Source: Psettodes erumei (Eukaryota > Chordata > Actinopteri > Pleuronectiformes > Psettodidae). Taken from it: a stretch of 64,000 nt of DNA. The position numbers were made by a program, and so were the translations under genes. Below are positions 25,938-39,319 of the stretch, piece after piece (within the stretch, counting starts at the first letter, position 1; each line of letters begins with the position of its first letter). The notes under the pieces were generated by a model. That model saw only the letters and a list, made by a program, of their open reading frames with translations, did no database searches and was not told the DNA's origin. The stretch spans positions 1,868,001 through 1,932,000 of the forward strand of contig JAFBJZ010000371.1 in NCBI GenBank assembly GCA_016785225.1, read 5' to 3'.

Positions 25938-28900
25938 GTAAGTACGCGGCGGAGCAGCAAACTGTGCGCCGACTCATTCACGCTGTAAAATAAAATGAAT
26001 GCGAAGAGACGAGGGAGAGAGCGGATGCTGCCGTCAGGGCACTGTTGTCTCCATCGTCGTCATCCGCTCCAGTTGGAAGCAGCACAAAAGACACCAACAG
26101 CAACATTTTGATACAGGAGGTGTCTTCCCCTCATATCTTGTGCATTAGTTAGACACAGAGACATAACAATACAGATGGAATGTTTTTTGCTTTGATCCTC
26201 CAGCTATTTAGAGGTGCTACATGTAACTTTTCTCTGCCACTGAACACGGTTTGTTGCCGCGAGCGGCGGTGGCGCCCAGTCGGCGAGAGCTTCAGCCAAT
26301 CGTTGCGTTCTCAGGTTACAACACGCCCTCTGAACAGCAAGTGCTTCCGGCCGACGGAGAGGACGCCGCAGTGACGAGACGGGCCGGGGGCTAGCGGCGG
26401 TTCAGTAAAAGCAAAGCAAGCGCTGACGTCGGCGTTGCTCCCCCCCCCCTGCTGCAGACTGCAGCTGCTGATGCTAGCGTCGCTCCCGTATCAGCGACGC
26501 TCCCCTTTCATGTATGGATCCTCTTTAAACTCTACAGCGAGCCGTGAAGTCGAGGGAGCTGCAGAAAGCTTCGCATTAACGAGCAATTCTCCCTCCTTTT
26601 TAGATCGTCTGGTGCTGGACAGACATCCAGGAGGTTGAGAGAAGAAGATACGACTCCCACACACTCGTCCCTCCGTCAGCCACTTCAGGAAGAGGGGAAA
26701 TTTCAGAGAGACAGGCAGGAAGTGAGATCTCACAAGGTTTCAGCCGGGATGGGATTAGATCCGCCATATGTCCAACTCTGCCCCCCCCCCAACAGAGCTG
26801 GAGCACCGGTCATCACGACCGATCGAGTGCACTGTCAGCGAGGAGCCGGGGTCAATTCAGATCCTCGTCCTCAGCCTAACAAAACTGGTCAGTTTAGAAT
26901 TTTCTGGAGAGATTCTCAGAGAAAAAAAAAACAACAACGTGGGCATAAAATCTATCAACAGCAGCCTTCAGAAACCTGTCAAGCTGCAAGGCGACTCGAG
27001 AAACAAGACCTCTTTTGTCTCTGGTGTTGCAAACCAGCGGCTGTGAGGGGACGTGGAAAGAGTAACCGTGTAACCTCAGACTGGTGCGACATCTGTGAAC
27101 GAACAACCACGCGGCCCGGACTGACGCACAAGCATCACGACAGACAACAAGGCAGCCGCTGGCACTTTTATGCAAAAATGATCGGCGTCGGCCTCCAACT
27201 GGCCACGGCGGCGGTTTGTGTGCGTTTGTCGGACATGAGGTTAGTTACATTTTGATGCGGGGTCACGAGCCAGTGCAGGCCAGAGAGGCAGCTCAGTATC
27301 TGGTGGCGTGTTGTGTTGTGTTGTGGCATTAAAAAGACGGGAGCGCTGGACTGAGCCAGCCAGGATCAGCGGCCAATAAAGACGGGCGGCGGCGGCAGCA
27401 GCAGCTCGGTGCCAGGGCCTGGACAGCACCGAGGGAATGCAGACAACCTGTGTGCGCGCACGTGTGTGTGTGTGTGTACACATGCGTGTGCGTGGAGTAC
27501 ATCTGGTATGTGGGTGGGCCGTCTGCCTTGTGAAGTCGGTCGAATTCTGCTGCGCTGTACTGAAATTCCTGTCAGGTTTCAGTCGACCTGCAGAGAAACA
27601 TGCGAGACTTCTGCTGCCTTTTTTTTTTTTTTTTTAAAGGAACAGTTCCATCATTTGGGGTCAATACGCTTATCCAACTCTCAGCAAGAAAATGAATGAG
27701 TGCACTGGCCAAATATTGAACTATTCCTTTCGTGCAACTTGTGTGTGTGTGTGAGAGGGGGTTATGGACCGCAGATCAATCAACGGCGAAGAGCGTGTAT
27801 CTGGTCAAAAATAACTGAAGGTCATTCAACTGTGATCATTGGGATAGCTGTTATTTCTTGTTAATGGTGTGTATGAAAAGCAAAATCCAGCTAAATAACT
27901 TGAACGCCTTCAAGTGTTGTCTCACTCAGGGACCGGAGTTACTGTAGGGTCGGGAACAAAAGCGTAAACCCAAACAGGGAGACGCACGTCGTAAAGTCTC
28001 CGTTGCCGCGATACGGCCGGGCAAAAACCCACGCTTGAGTTCGGGGAGCGACCTAAAATCGTATAAGCTGGGCTTTCAACAAGAAAACGCACACACACAC
28101 ACACACACGGAAGGCTCATCCAGTTGTTTCTGGAGAGGCCGGGCCGACGCTGCAACGCGGGTCGAGCGGGAACAGGCGAAGGGGATGAACTCATTTGCGG
28201 CTGTTGACCCCGGCGCCCGCTGGGCTTTTCCCATTTCCTCTCCGCAGTCACGGCAACCAACGGCAGCCCCAACTCAGCAACTTTTTTAAAATTCTGGATC
28301 AGTCACAGCGCTTTACAGAAGCATTACTGTAACCTGAAATAACCCTAATGATGCTTTTTGGCCAAATGTGACAAAACTAGCGCTGAACTGATTAGTCAGG
28401 TAGTTAAATAGAAACTATTCAAGCAAAAAAAGCCAAGAACTACTAGTTTTACCTTTGAACAAAATACAGAATGTAATGGCAAAGGGAAGGGGGGTTAACT
28501 ATTATTAGCAGAGTGTAAAATGTGCTTCGCATTCAATTCGTCTTGAAAAGGCCACCATGCACAGTGACTATGGACAAAAGCCGGCAGGAGGTTTCATATA
28601 AAAAGGTCAAGTGCTGTCACAATGGTGCGCTGGCAGCGGGTTGGCACAAAGACTTATCGGACCTTCAACCTGAAAACTGCGGCAGCAGCTTCTACCCCGT
28701 GTCTGTGAGCAGGACGCTGAAAGGCAGGGACGATTCAAAACAGAAGGCACAAAGACAAGCAAAGGGGCCGTCCACAAGCTCTCGTAATGCAAAATTCAAT
28801 TTTTTTTGGAGATTGCACTAAAAAATCATGCACTTTCCCTTCCAAAAAATTTTAAGTCTCCATTGTTTACGTCTATAAAATACATTAGGACAAACATAAT

Positions 28901-30159
28901 GTAAAGGTAAATCCAGATCTTGGATGTTGCAGGAAATTTTCAAAACCCAAGAAGCGACAAAATTAGTGGAGAAAAATACATAAAATATTAGTTCATCGAG
29001 GCAAATTCAAACTTTTAGTTAATTCCTACTGCAGCAGCAAACAAAAACGCTCTAACTTGAATTCACGTCATGTTTAAAATACAAATAAAGCTCCATTACC
29101 ACTGAAGTCTTAAAGCCTAATGGCTGCCAGTGTTTACATTTAGTGGTTACACAATTATTTCATCTGTCCTGCTGACAGCAGTAGTGATGGTGGTCGTTTG
29201 ACAGGACTTGCCTTTCCCAGTGAACGGTGCTCCTACTTTCTGCCTTCTTTCTCTATTTTGCTGATCCCAGACAAGCAGCTCGGCAGCGGCGGACACAACG
29301 GCTCCGAACGGAGGCTGATAAAGCGAATGCTCTGACCCTGACACATCCTGACATGCTGCTCATTTCATCACAGCTCAGACTTAGACCCTGTTTTCACGAT
29401 AAAAATAGAGGAAGATTTTTTTTTTTTCTCTAATTCAACTGCTGATTTGTGCCTCAGTTTACCGGCTGGTCCTCCTGACACCGGGGGTCAAAGTTGACCC
29501 TCCACTTAAATCCAACACTCCAGTCATGCATGTGAACTGCATATGACAAGCAGTCACAGCACCACAAACACACTGCTACAAACGCCTTGTGTTTTCAAAC
29601 TGTAAAGCTCCTGGCTGCCTTAAGCCGCATTATCCTGAAGCGGGATAGGAAGGATTGAGAGACCCGACCCTTCTCCAGTTCGCAACATTGAACAACAACA
29701 ATTCCTACCACGTTTTCAAAATAAAACTTCCATTTTCTTAAAAAAGACATTCACCACGGAATAGTATTGACTGGAATGTATTTGAACAGTTTCAGCTGGT
29801 ATTATAGTTATTATACTAATAGGTACTTAGAAATTCTCAGGTACCTTAAAACACTATTTTCAATTCATAAAACGTGCTCACAAAATAAATACTCCATAGT
29901 ATACACGTGCAGTGCATGATTTAAAATTTCTGTATGACAAGTGTTAATTTATATTAAGTTTAATATAAATATTCACTGGACTCTGATAAAACAGAGTGGT
30001 TATTTCATACTACTCAATAGCTTGTGTGCAGTACGTTTTCCCCGGAACTGACACGTTTCATGCTTTTATTTTGAAAACGCATTCCTCTTTTTTCCGTTTC
30101 TTATTGTAACTTCGTCCTACTTAACGTACCTTGCCAAAAGGTAATTCTACCCCCCCTCT
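25938..30159. other. Intergenic, no gene recognised
   Basis: GC-rich near 26240-26480, otherwise mixed or AT-rich. Holds the short MITE at 27636 and an (AC)n run at 28087. No supported exon. Confidence 0.65.
27636..27730. mobile_element. Short MITE-like copy with both inverted ends
   Basis: 95 bp. The left end is AAAGGAACAGTTCCATCATT; the right end, reverse-complemented, is AAAGGAATAGTTCAATATTT. TACGCTTATCCAACTCTCAG follows the left end, as in the 39320 family. It looks like an internally deleted derivative and sits directly after a T-run. Confidence 0.6.
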
Positions 30160-30510
30160 CCTGAGGCAGGAAATAACACGCGGTGCTCAACGTTATTACA
30201 CGCGGGCACTGAAATCAAAAAACATCTCGCATCCACGCGCCGCAGTTGAGCCTAACACCACGTGTTTCTCTTGTTTTGAAAAACGTAAACAACTCGATTC
30301 ATTTAAACGCTACAAGCGCAGCTGCAGCCCCCGAGCTCATCAAAGTGATTGGCAAGCCGTCAAAACCAATCGGGAGCAACGCAGCTCGCGGTTGCAGCCA
30401 ATGGGAGGCCCTGATTGGTGCTCCGGCCGCATCGATTCCGTTGCGGGAGGCTGCCCGGGGGGTTTCAGCCGCGTCAATGCTGCGACAATCCGTCGGAATA
30501 CGAACGGAAT
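30160..30510. promoter_or_regulatory. CpG-rich promoter-like segment with four CCAAT boxes
   Basis: Four CCAAT/ATTGG boxes within 71 bp: ATTGG 30348-30352, CCAAT 30366-30370, CCAAT 30398-30402 and ATTGG 30414-30418. A CACGTG E-box lies at 30259-30264. The segment is rich in CpG while both flanks are AT-rich. On the minus strand, about 130 nt below the E-box, a strong donor GGCAAG|GTACGT (exon edge 30130) would end a first exon with only very short open frames. Clustered CCAAT boxes are the hallmark of NF-Y-driven promoters. No TATA box seen; the transcript is unidentified. Confidence 0.45.
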
Positions 30511-31639
30511 TACAGCGTTTTAACATTCAAAATAAAATACAGGAACGCTATGAAAACATCCATACATTTGAAAATACACGACCTTCACTGTACAACTCAA
30601 AGGTTTAGCTAATTAAGACCACATTGATGGTTTTGTAAAATACGTTATTTTTCCATTTTTAGTGTTTTACTGTTATTTATTCGGGTCACTTTTAACTTAA
30701 CCTATGTGATTCCCTCACAAAAGTAACTATAGAAGCCTGTTTACTGTATCAGTAATTTAACAGCCTTGTTTTTGCAATGTACATCAACCTTGTGTATATT
30801 CAAATCAGACTTGTGAGAAATAATATTAAAGTTTTTATACAAAAGAAGGTGAAGACTTCACTTAATGCCAGGGAAGCAAATGCATTCAGTTGGCAGTTTA
30901 TTAGGAACACATTGCCAAAACTAATGCAGACTAAGTAGCAGCCCTGCCATAAGTCCTCCAGTCACGATGGTTAAAATGTTCAGTTTGTGTTGAAACTGTT
31001 TCTGAGAAGTGTTGATTAACCCACATGATCATTATGGAGGCTGTACAGTCGTTTGTGGTGCCGATGAACTGCACTGCAAAGTACAGAGTGTGTTTCTGTC
31101 ATTTAGCCTACCCTCGCTGACATAACCCTCCCTCCTCCAAACATGATCATAAAGTTAAATAAAACTTTAACAAACCCTGAACAGCAACCCTATCGAGGAG
31201 AGAATATATTGCAGAGCTGTTGTAATAAGATTGCATTAGTTTTAAATAAGTGTACCTAATAAACTGAGAACTGAATGCTGGTTATGGATAAAGTATATGT
31301 TGGTATATTTCATTAGCTACAAATATGCTCATATACTGCAGCTTTCATGGAAACCACGTTCAACAAACACCATAATCCCCTTTTATACCGAATTACTTGT
31401 AAATAAACTTTTATTTTGTAGGATGATAGCGGAAGTCTCTTTGTTCTACTCTGTTAGCTCAACATTAGTGGGTTTGGCTAGGTAGGCCTCAGTGAATATA
31501 AATAAGCACAAAGTTTACAGTAATAAAACACAACATACCCTCTTTCGCAAACGAATAATTTAACGAATAATTAAACGCAGACGCAAAACAAAATCCCAAA
31601 ACCTCTAGCGCCATGTCTCATTTCACTTTGAGGAAAAAA
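30511..31639. other. AT-rich spacer between two promoter-like segments
   Basis: AT-rich with AATAAA hexamers on the plus strand at 30529 and several further right. No gene seen. Confidence 0.6.
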
Positions 31640-32080
31640 AGCTTGCACTAATGTGGCTACCGTCATTCAGCCCCCGCGGTAACGCCACCGTCAACATTGA
31701 CAGATGCATTTCAGGAGCTCGACAAGTTCCCGTCCGCCCCCCCTCCAGCAGCAACAACAACACCGGAGCAAACAAACTCTCCAAAAAACGCCACCTCATC
31801 TTACCTTGCTCTCCAACTCGACGAGTCCTCCTCCGTCATATCGCTGCGGGTACTTCCCCGGCCGGAGCGGAGCGGAGAGCGTCCATGGTCCCGTACCAGG
31901 AAGTCCAGAGCACTTCTCAAACTCAAACTGTGTGGGAAGCCGCGCAGGATCCCAGCCAGGTAGCAATGCACCGCCCCGCCGGGCTGCGCTGGTCTGATCT
32001 CACCGGCGGGATGGTGCCACCGCCGCCGCCGCTGCAACTCTGTCCATCCTGTGACATTACTCACGCGCACGAAACGACCC
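31640..32080. promoter_or_regulatory. CpG-rich promoter or first-exon-like segment
   Basis: About 440 bp of GC- and CpG-rich sequence in AT-rich surroundings. On the minus strand a consensus donor GCAAG|GTAAGA has its exon edge at 31805, preceded by ATG in MTEEDSSSWRA. On the plus strand a short frame begins MWLPSFSPRG and meets GCG|GTAACG. I cannot assign either to a known gene. Confidence 0.3.
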
Positions 32081-35000
32081 GCAGATACACTCTGTGATCA
32101 ATAACAGATACAGTATCACCAAAGTGCAGATAGTTATTGTGATAAAACAGGATTTTCTAACTTCTTACTGACTTTTGTCTGTACTTTACTCACCATTTAT
32201 CCAACTGGAAAGTCTATATGCTTTCATTTTTAACCTGTGTGTTTAATTCATAAGGAACCACACACACAATTCACAATAACATGTTAAAACAGGAATCTCA
32301 GACACTTTAAGAAGAAAAAGAACAATGTCAAAAAACAATGGCATTCCTCGTGGAGCTTTTGAATGTACTTTACTTTAAATAAGTGCATGACAAGCATTTG
32401 ATCATATCAGTTTTTTGGGCTAAATATATTTCTTAAATCTTCTGTTAAAACAAAATAAACTCATAAATAAATGAATGATCAAATAGGCCTCATAAAAAAC
32501 ACTTCAAAGTAACCTGCCTCCAAGAATAACTGTTGTTAAAGAATGACTGTTTATTAGTGTATTAAACTGAATAAAAGTATCTTTTCTAAGGATTATTAGA
32601 AAAAAAAAGGGTTTTATCATATTTATTATTACGTTTATGACTGATGCTTTTAAGGGTCAGCAGCAGTTTAATGTTGCCGTGTTATTTGTTCAGACTGATC
32701 CATTTTATTATATTCCTTCAATGCTCTTCAAAATGTGTGTAAATTTACAAAAAAAAGTGTTTGCATTGGAGTATTAGAAGTATAGAGAATAAAAATACAT
32801 CCTTTCTCCAGCAGCATAAACATTTACCTGTCATTTAATTACAGTTCGCCTTTGGAAATGACATAATCGGTCTATGATCACCGCATCTTATCTGTCAGTG
32901 AGTTTGCTGTAAGTTCACACTGACCTCTATAGGCAGGAAGTGTCTTTGTAGAAGCTCTGCTGGGCCACAATATTCAGCACTTTATGTGGCTGCTGGAGAC
33001 ACAGCGGGAGTGGATGGGAGGAAAAAAAAAGATGGAGGGCAGTTCACTGCAGGATAGACAGATACATTATCTGAAAATCAAACGTCTGACTGTCGGCTCC
33101 TCTGCATGTTTGCACAAGAAAGACAAGGAGAGCTGTCGTTTGCAGGTCTCCGGTCGAAAAGATCTTTAACATTTAGTTTTTTAGTTGGAATTGAAGGAAA
33201 TATGAAACAGAGCTCTTACTGCCAGACTCCTGTTTTTTTTTTTTAAGTCTTAAAAAGACAAAAGCATTCAAATTGGGAATGAAAGCAAAGGGAAAGGCTA
33301 CAACTATGATGATCACATGCTGTTTCTACGTAAAAGGGCTTAAAGAAATGTTTTGGATCAGGCTTTGTGCAACCTGCAGTAGTAAACGTGGGCAGTACGA
33401 TGAAGACAGCACTGTTACCTGCACATTTTCTCTTTAAAAAGGTTGCAGCTGGAGATTTAATGGATCTTAGATGTAACAGAAAGGGAGAGGAAAGGAGTTT
33501 TTTGTTTAAAAAGTTCTGTTAAAAGTCTTAAATGTGACTTTATCGTATCGGGAGTTTGGATGCAGCTTGAGGACAATCATGAGGGACTGACACTGGCAGG
33601 TTTCTGTTTAAAAAGGTCTTAACTCAGGCTCTGAACACCCTTCCTCTCCGGCGCAAAGCTGCAGCAGCGCGCCATGTTGAGTGTGCTGAGCGGCGTGCAG
33701 CTCAGTTCAGCCAGGCTCAGTCTGCTGTTCAGCTGCAGCCGGCACCGAGGAGTCCTGGAGGAGCCTTGAGCACACACCCAGAGTGTATAATGAGGGCTGG
33801 GTTTTGAGGCTGCGCTATTTGCTTTGGAGAGGATACTGTTTATAGAGAGGAACTTCTCTACTGCTACTGTAGAAATAAAATTCAGTGAAAATTCTTTTGT
33901 CAGTCCATCTTTTTTATTTGAAAAAAAAAATTTATCCAATTTATTATTAATTTATTGTCATCAAAAATAGATCAATTGATTCAAAAAATAGGTGGAATTG
34001 CATTTTAATGTGCAACCATTTTTTTTAAATTGTAGAATGCAAACTGTAAATCAATATGCACACACTGCTACTGGAAATTTGAGAATAAGAAGAAAAATGT
34101 GTTTTTTAGCTGTAAAAGACAGGCCCTTAAAACGGTAGATAAATTGAGTTAAGTTTGGTTTACCATCATCAGAGGCGTTCTACAACCGAGTATCGACTTT
34201 CCTCGCCAACACCGTCAGACTCAATCCAACTCAAGGATTGATTTATTCATTTGCTGCACATTGTGTTCATTTATTGGACATGTCCGTCAGATGCTGACGA
34301 CGCACTTCTGCAGCGGATCAGATGGTAAATGCGAGGAAGAGCAAACGGGCTGCTGGTTTGATCAGTCAGTAGGCCTCAGAGTCTGCTGTGGGTTTTTCAC
34401 AGCTGAGCAGCAGGAAGCAGGGGACGGCGGCGGTACACGTTTTATGGTCTGGAATCTGACAGCGCCGCAGACCTGTACCACTTACCTTGTTAGTGCCAGG
34501 CGTTACGGCCCATTTGTTATCCTAATGCGTCACGTGACCGTGTTTAAGGGGGCAACGGCGGGGACGGCGCTCTGGCTTCGCCCCCGCCGCGAGTGTTGAT
34601 TTCACGGCCTATTAAGCCGGTGATTGTGGCGCCGCCGTCTGCAACAAATTCTACATCCGTTCCACCAGTGACGGCCAAACTGCACAGTGTTGTGACACCT
34701 GGACAAACACACAAACAGAAATATGACGACAGTAAAAGGGAAAGAGAACAAGGGGGACGGGGCCTGGGGGGTCACTGTGCGCCACTGCTGAGTTGCCCTT
34801 AAATAAAAGGTCAACTTTCAAGATTTAGGTAGTGATGTTGTCGTGAGGACACTATTGTGTTTTTTTGCTCTTTGTATGTATTTGTATGCAGATTGGTGTT
34901 GGTATAGTGAAGAACATAATTTATGTAGTCCTTATTCAAACTAAAAACAAACCATTTGAAGTTAAGTGTTCTCTATTGAAAGCAATATGTATTTAAAGCG

Positions 35001-35908
35001 GCAAATGCTTTATCATGTCTGAATGTCTTTTACTGCTGCAGACCGGATGTTTAAACTTGGCTGATCTGACTGAAATTGCACCAGAATTTGACCTTTATGT
35101 GCTGCATGCGCCTCCAGAGAAATAATCCTCAGCTACTTGCATAAAGTCATGAATGGATTTGCACAAAGAGAATAAATTTTTCCCACCAACTGAGGTACAA
35201 TCACTATAAAATTCCATGAAGGTGCAAACCCATTGTTATTTGCCCAGTCTGGCAATGTGTTAAAACCACAGACTGCATATGAAAATTAAAACTCAGTGAG
35301 TAAAGGGGAAGGATTAATGGCCACTAAAGAAATGCTGCCAAACAAACAAGTGTGATAGTCAGCTAGCATGTTTAAAAGGAACTATATTACAACCCCTTTC
35401 AACTCATGTTATCATAAGAAACAAGTTGCCAGAACGGCATGAAAGAAATTCAAAGTCTTCAGAAGGTGTCATTCTTACCAGCTTTACTGGTGCAGGGGAG
35501 TTGAACTTGAACCAAGTGCAGTGATTTTAATTAACAAAAAAAAAAATGTTCAAAGCCAAACAACAAACCAAGAACTTACTAATCGCAAGAAATGAGGAAA
35601 TACAAAAGTGACAACTAAGAAACTGGCATAGAACGGGGAGCATACATTTACAAGAACAAAAGGGACGACCTGACAAAGACGAAGGGAAAGACCAAGATTA
35701 TATGTCCACAGCAGGGAGGTCGGGATAATGAGACACAGGTGGAACATGGTAGGGTGAGGCAGGCAATCAACCACAGAAGGTTAAATAACGCAAGACACAT
35801 GAGCAAAAATCATTACCCAAATAAAACAGGAAATGAACCAAAACAGTCCGAACCAAAAAAAAAGCAAGAGTCTTTTGACGTGGGGGTTGTCATAAGTTCA
35901 GCTGTAGT

Positions 35909-35911
<3 letters not shown>

Positions 35912-35948
<37 letters not shown>
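35912..35948 (+). repeat. (AC)n microsatellite
   Basis: Perfect AC run of 37 nt; a second CA run in the same orientation at 36076-36097. Confidence 0.95.
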
Positions 35949-35949
<1 letters not shown>

Positions 35950-36229
35950 TCATGTCTCTGACAAAGATCAAAGCTTCCAAAGCTCCGATTTGAGATCCCG
36001 CACATCCCAATACCAGACCTAATGAAGGGCATGGCACACTGTGCTAATCTCATCAAAGAGCTTGGTATTTTCAAGCACACACACACACACACACACAAGC
36101 ATTATCTTCAGATGGGCAACACATACTTCTTTCACACAGTATAAGCAGAACATCACCTCTGCGAGCGCTTTGGCTTCAAATTCCTGGTTTTAACCCCGGC
36201 AACCGGATTTAACTCTCCGCCATCGGCAC

Positions 36230-36240
36230 AAGATGGCGGC
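36230..36240 (+). promoter_or_regulatory. YY1-type motif AAGATGGCGGC
   Basis: An exact match to the extended YY1 site that often overlaps start codons in vertebrate promoters. Here the ATG opens only a 10-codon frame (MAASHHLTPL). Function uncertain. Confidence 0.3.
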
Positions 36241-38986
36241 ATCGCATCACCTAACTCCACTGACGTGAAGCCGCCTGCATGAGGTCCTTCAGTAACCGTG
36301 TTTTACACATTGCTCCGGTTGTTCCGTGCACTGCCAACAAGCTTATGTGTTGCATAACCATAACAATCCAGCGAATATTCTGTCTTAACAAAGGGGAATG
36401 AGTCACCTCATTTCTTCAAAGGGATGCATGAGAAATGGTGGGAAACTGTGAAAGAGGAAAAAACTCTCCCAGGCCTTGCCTTTGATCAACTCTATAATTT
36501 AATTACCTGCATACAAAAGAGAGCCTTTATTTGGAATTTCAGTCTCAGTCGTCTTGCTTTCCTCCATGGCACAGTGAAAAGAGGAGTTTTGCTCTCACCT
36601 CCTTGAAACTTGAAATGAGCTGTTAATGGTAATGTAACCTTCTCTAAACAACACAACATACGAAACCCTTCAGTATTTCAATTGTTGGTCAATAATAATG
36701 CATACAGTCATAAAGTTTTGCTTTCTGAAATGAAATGCTGTCTGTGCACATACCCTCAGACATTTAAATAGATTTTTTTTCTGTTTCTTTATTACTTTTG
36801 TACCTTTAACACAAAGTTGTAACATCAAAATTCTATTTAAAATATACAGATTCTGAGTGAATAAGTTGTGAGGGTAATGCAGCATGTTCAACCAGGACTT
36901 AGATTACAGGTCACAAACCTTGGGTTTGGATTATAAACTGGGGTTGACCTCTTTTCAGACTCATTTATGTTGTTATTTAATTGGAGCTTCTGTGTGTACG
37001 CCACTAGACTGGGTAGAAATTGTAAGAACACGCTGAAATCCATTTTCCTCTCCTGAATGAAACCTGTGTGTCCTTGTCTGAAAAGTGGATACATACATGA
37101 AAAAAAAAAAAAACCATGTCAAGGACACGACCTCAGGGCAGTTACGGCCCTCATGTTGTGCCCAGGACAAACGGATGCGCTTTCTCCAGCAACCTTCTCC
37201 TCCACCTTTACCAAAACATAAAATACAATTTTTTTAAATTCTAACACATGCAGCAAACCTCCTCTGACCCTTCTCTGAGGTAACTCACACCGGGGACAGC
37301 CTGTGCCGGCAGTTCATCTCTATTAGCTGGAATCAAACGCCGCCGCCTTCCTCTCATCCTCTCTCCCTGTGATCCCGTTCTCCAGCCCACTCCCCTCTGC
37401 CTCTCTGCGGCGTCGAGAGAGAGCGCGCAAGCGTCCCGCACAGGAAGCAGAGTTCCCACGTGCCCGCTGAGAACGTGACGGCTTGAAAACCGATGCGCGT
37501 TCTCAGCCCCTGCGGCTTGTGTCGCTTTTACCTCTTGCGAAGACCTTTAATAATAGACTAGCTTATCTTTACGGAAAAAAAAGACATTCACAGAGCGGTA
37601 ACATACTGTAAAACCCTGCTGATCAGCTGCATAATGCATTAATCTGCTTCATTTTACCTGCATCCAGCAAGAAAAACACGACCTGAATTAGTTACAGCGC
37701 TCTCGCCCGTTTTTCAAAAACATCACCATTGTTCCGATATTTCACTGAGCGTGACTCTTCTGTTTTCGTCCGCAAACAGTGTCTTTGTGTTTGGTCTATT
37801 GATCCCAAATCGCTGCTGTCTACTCGCTATAAATAGTCTGGTATTGATTGTGGGATTTATTCAGGTGTTACACATTCTATGCAACTGAGAGGGCTGAGAG
37901 AAGAAGCTTTTTTTCCCAGGTAGTAGAAGGAACAAAGCTACGGTGTGTGTCAAGGTTACCTGGACATATTTAACAAGATGCTGTGCAATTACAAAGTGTC
38001 CATCATGACAGATATTCACTTCAGTTATATTAGTACCATTCTCTTTTGTCGTGTATTGTTAATTGGGGTTGTATTTGTGTGAATCCTCTTTTGAAGAAAG
38101 CAGCATTATAACGTTGCATGGCCCAAATGCTGTTCAGAAGCTTTTCAGTTCTGAGAAGGTTAAAAAAAAAAAAAAGCAAAAAGTCTGAATCCTTGACATT
38201 TTTGGGGCTTAAAAATAAGCAGACTGAAAGAAAACTGAGCGCTGCCAGTGGCAAAGTTTGCCTTCAGACATCCACAATTGTGAAATCTCTGTTTGTCTGG
38301 AATATTGCACAGATCTTACCTTGGATTTCGAAGCTTTCCTGGGCAACAGCTGATGCGGCGGTCATCATCAGACACTCACCTTTTCCACAGCAGGACCCAC
38401 TGCATCTTTCAAGGCTACTGAATCGGTGTACAACAACCTTCTTTTAAACTTTGCTTGCATATACACATCAGCACGCAGCCTGAAAACGTTCCCTTACTTC
38501 CCGGCTGCTTTTTAAAAGTCATTCTGTGAGAGGAGGGGAAAAAAACATCGAGGAAAAAAATCAAGAGCTGGAGTTGCAGACATTTTCCTGAATTACAGGC
38601 CACACATTGACAATAATAGAGGTTTATTGTATGCCTTGCCTGAACCTGAAATCAATATTTAATAATGGACTTGGTGGACTGGTGTGGCGATGAAAGGAAA
38701 ATACACCATAATGTGCCAGAGAGCACAAATGTACGGACGTGGATATTGCTAACATGAAGTTATAAAAAAAAAAAACCATGCAGCTTTGGTTTAAAGAAGG
38801 GGAATCAGCAGACTGGCTGATTTTTTTAGATTAACATTTAAGCAGCAAGGATTGTCCACCCCTTCCCAGTTTTTAGTGCTACACTAACCTTGAATGAGTA
38901 GAAAAAAAGTACCACTTTTTAGTTTGACCACACATCAAACCCTCTTGGACATCTGTGAATGAAAGGTGAAAACTTTGACCTTTGAC

Positions 38987-38993
<7 letters not shown>

Positions 38994-39021
<28 letters not shown>
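38994..39021 (+). repeat. (CT)n microsatellite
   Basis: Perfect CT run, 28 nt. Confidence 0.93.
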
Positions 39022-39024
<3 letters not shown>

Positions 39025-39319
39025 GGGGATGCAGTTGTGACGGAGAGACAGTACAGGAGTGGATCTGACACAGCGAGTGAACATACAGTGGACAGGCCTC
39101 GCCCAGGACAGCGGACAGCAACAGAGAGGACAGCGTCAGCCAATCCCCGTTGAGGGAAATCTCGCAGTGGCCAGAGGTCCGCCCCCTGTTAATTAAAGCC
39201 AATTCCATTGTGACTAAACGTGTTTGTCGCCACAGCCAATTTTAAATGATCCTCAAGACAGTCATAAAAACAGAGACTCCAAAACTGCAATTAAAGTAAA
39301 AATATGCAGCATCCGATGG

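Larger units (their letters stand above)
32081..39319. other. Intergenic, mostly AT-rich
   Basis: Mostly AT-rich with two GC-richer islands: 33640-33770, where a plus-strand 31-codon frame starts MLSVLSGVQLSSARLSLLFS and then stops, and 34300-34660. A YY1-type AAGATGGCGGC lies at 36230-36240. No gene assigned. Confidence 0.6.
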
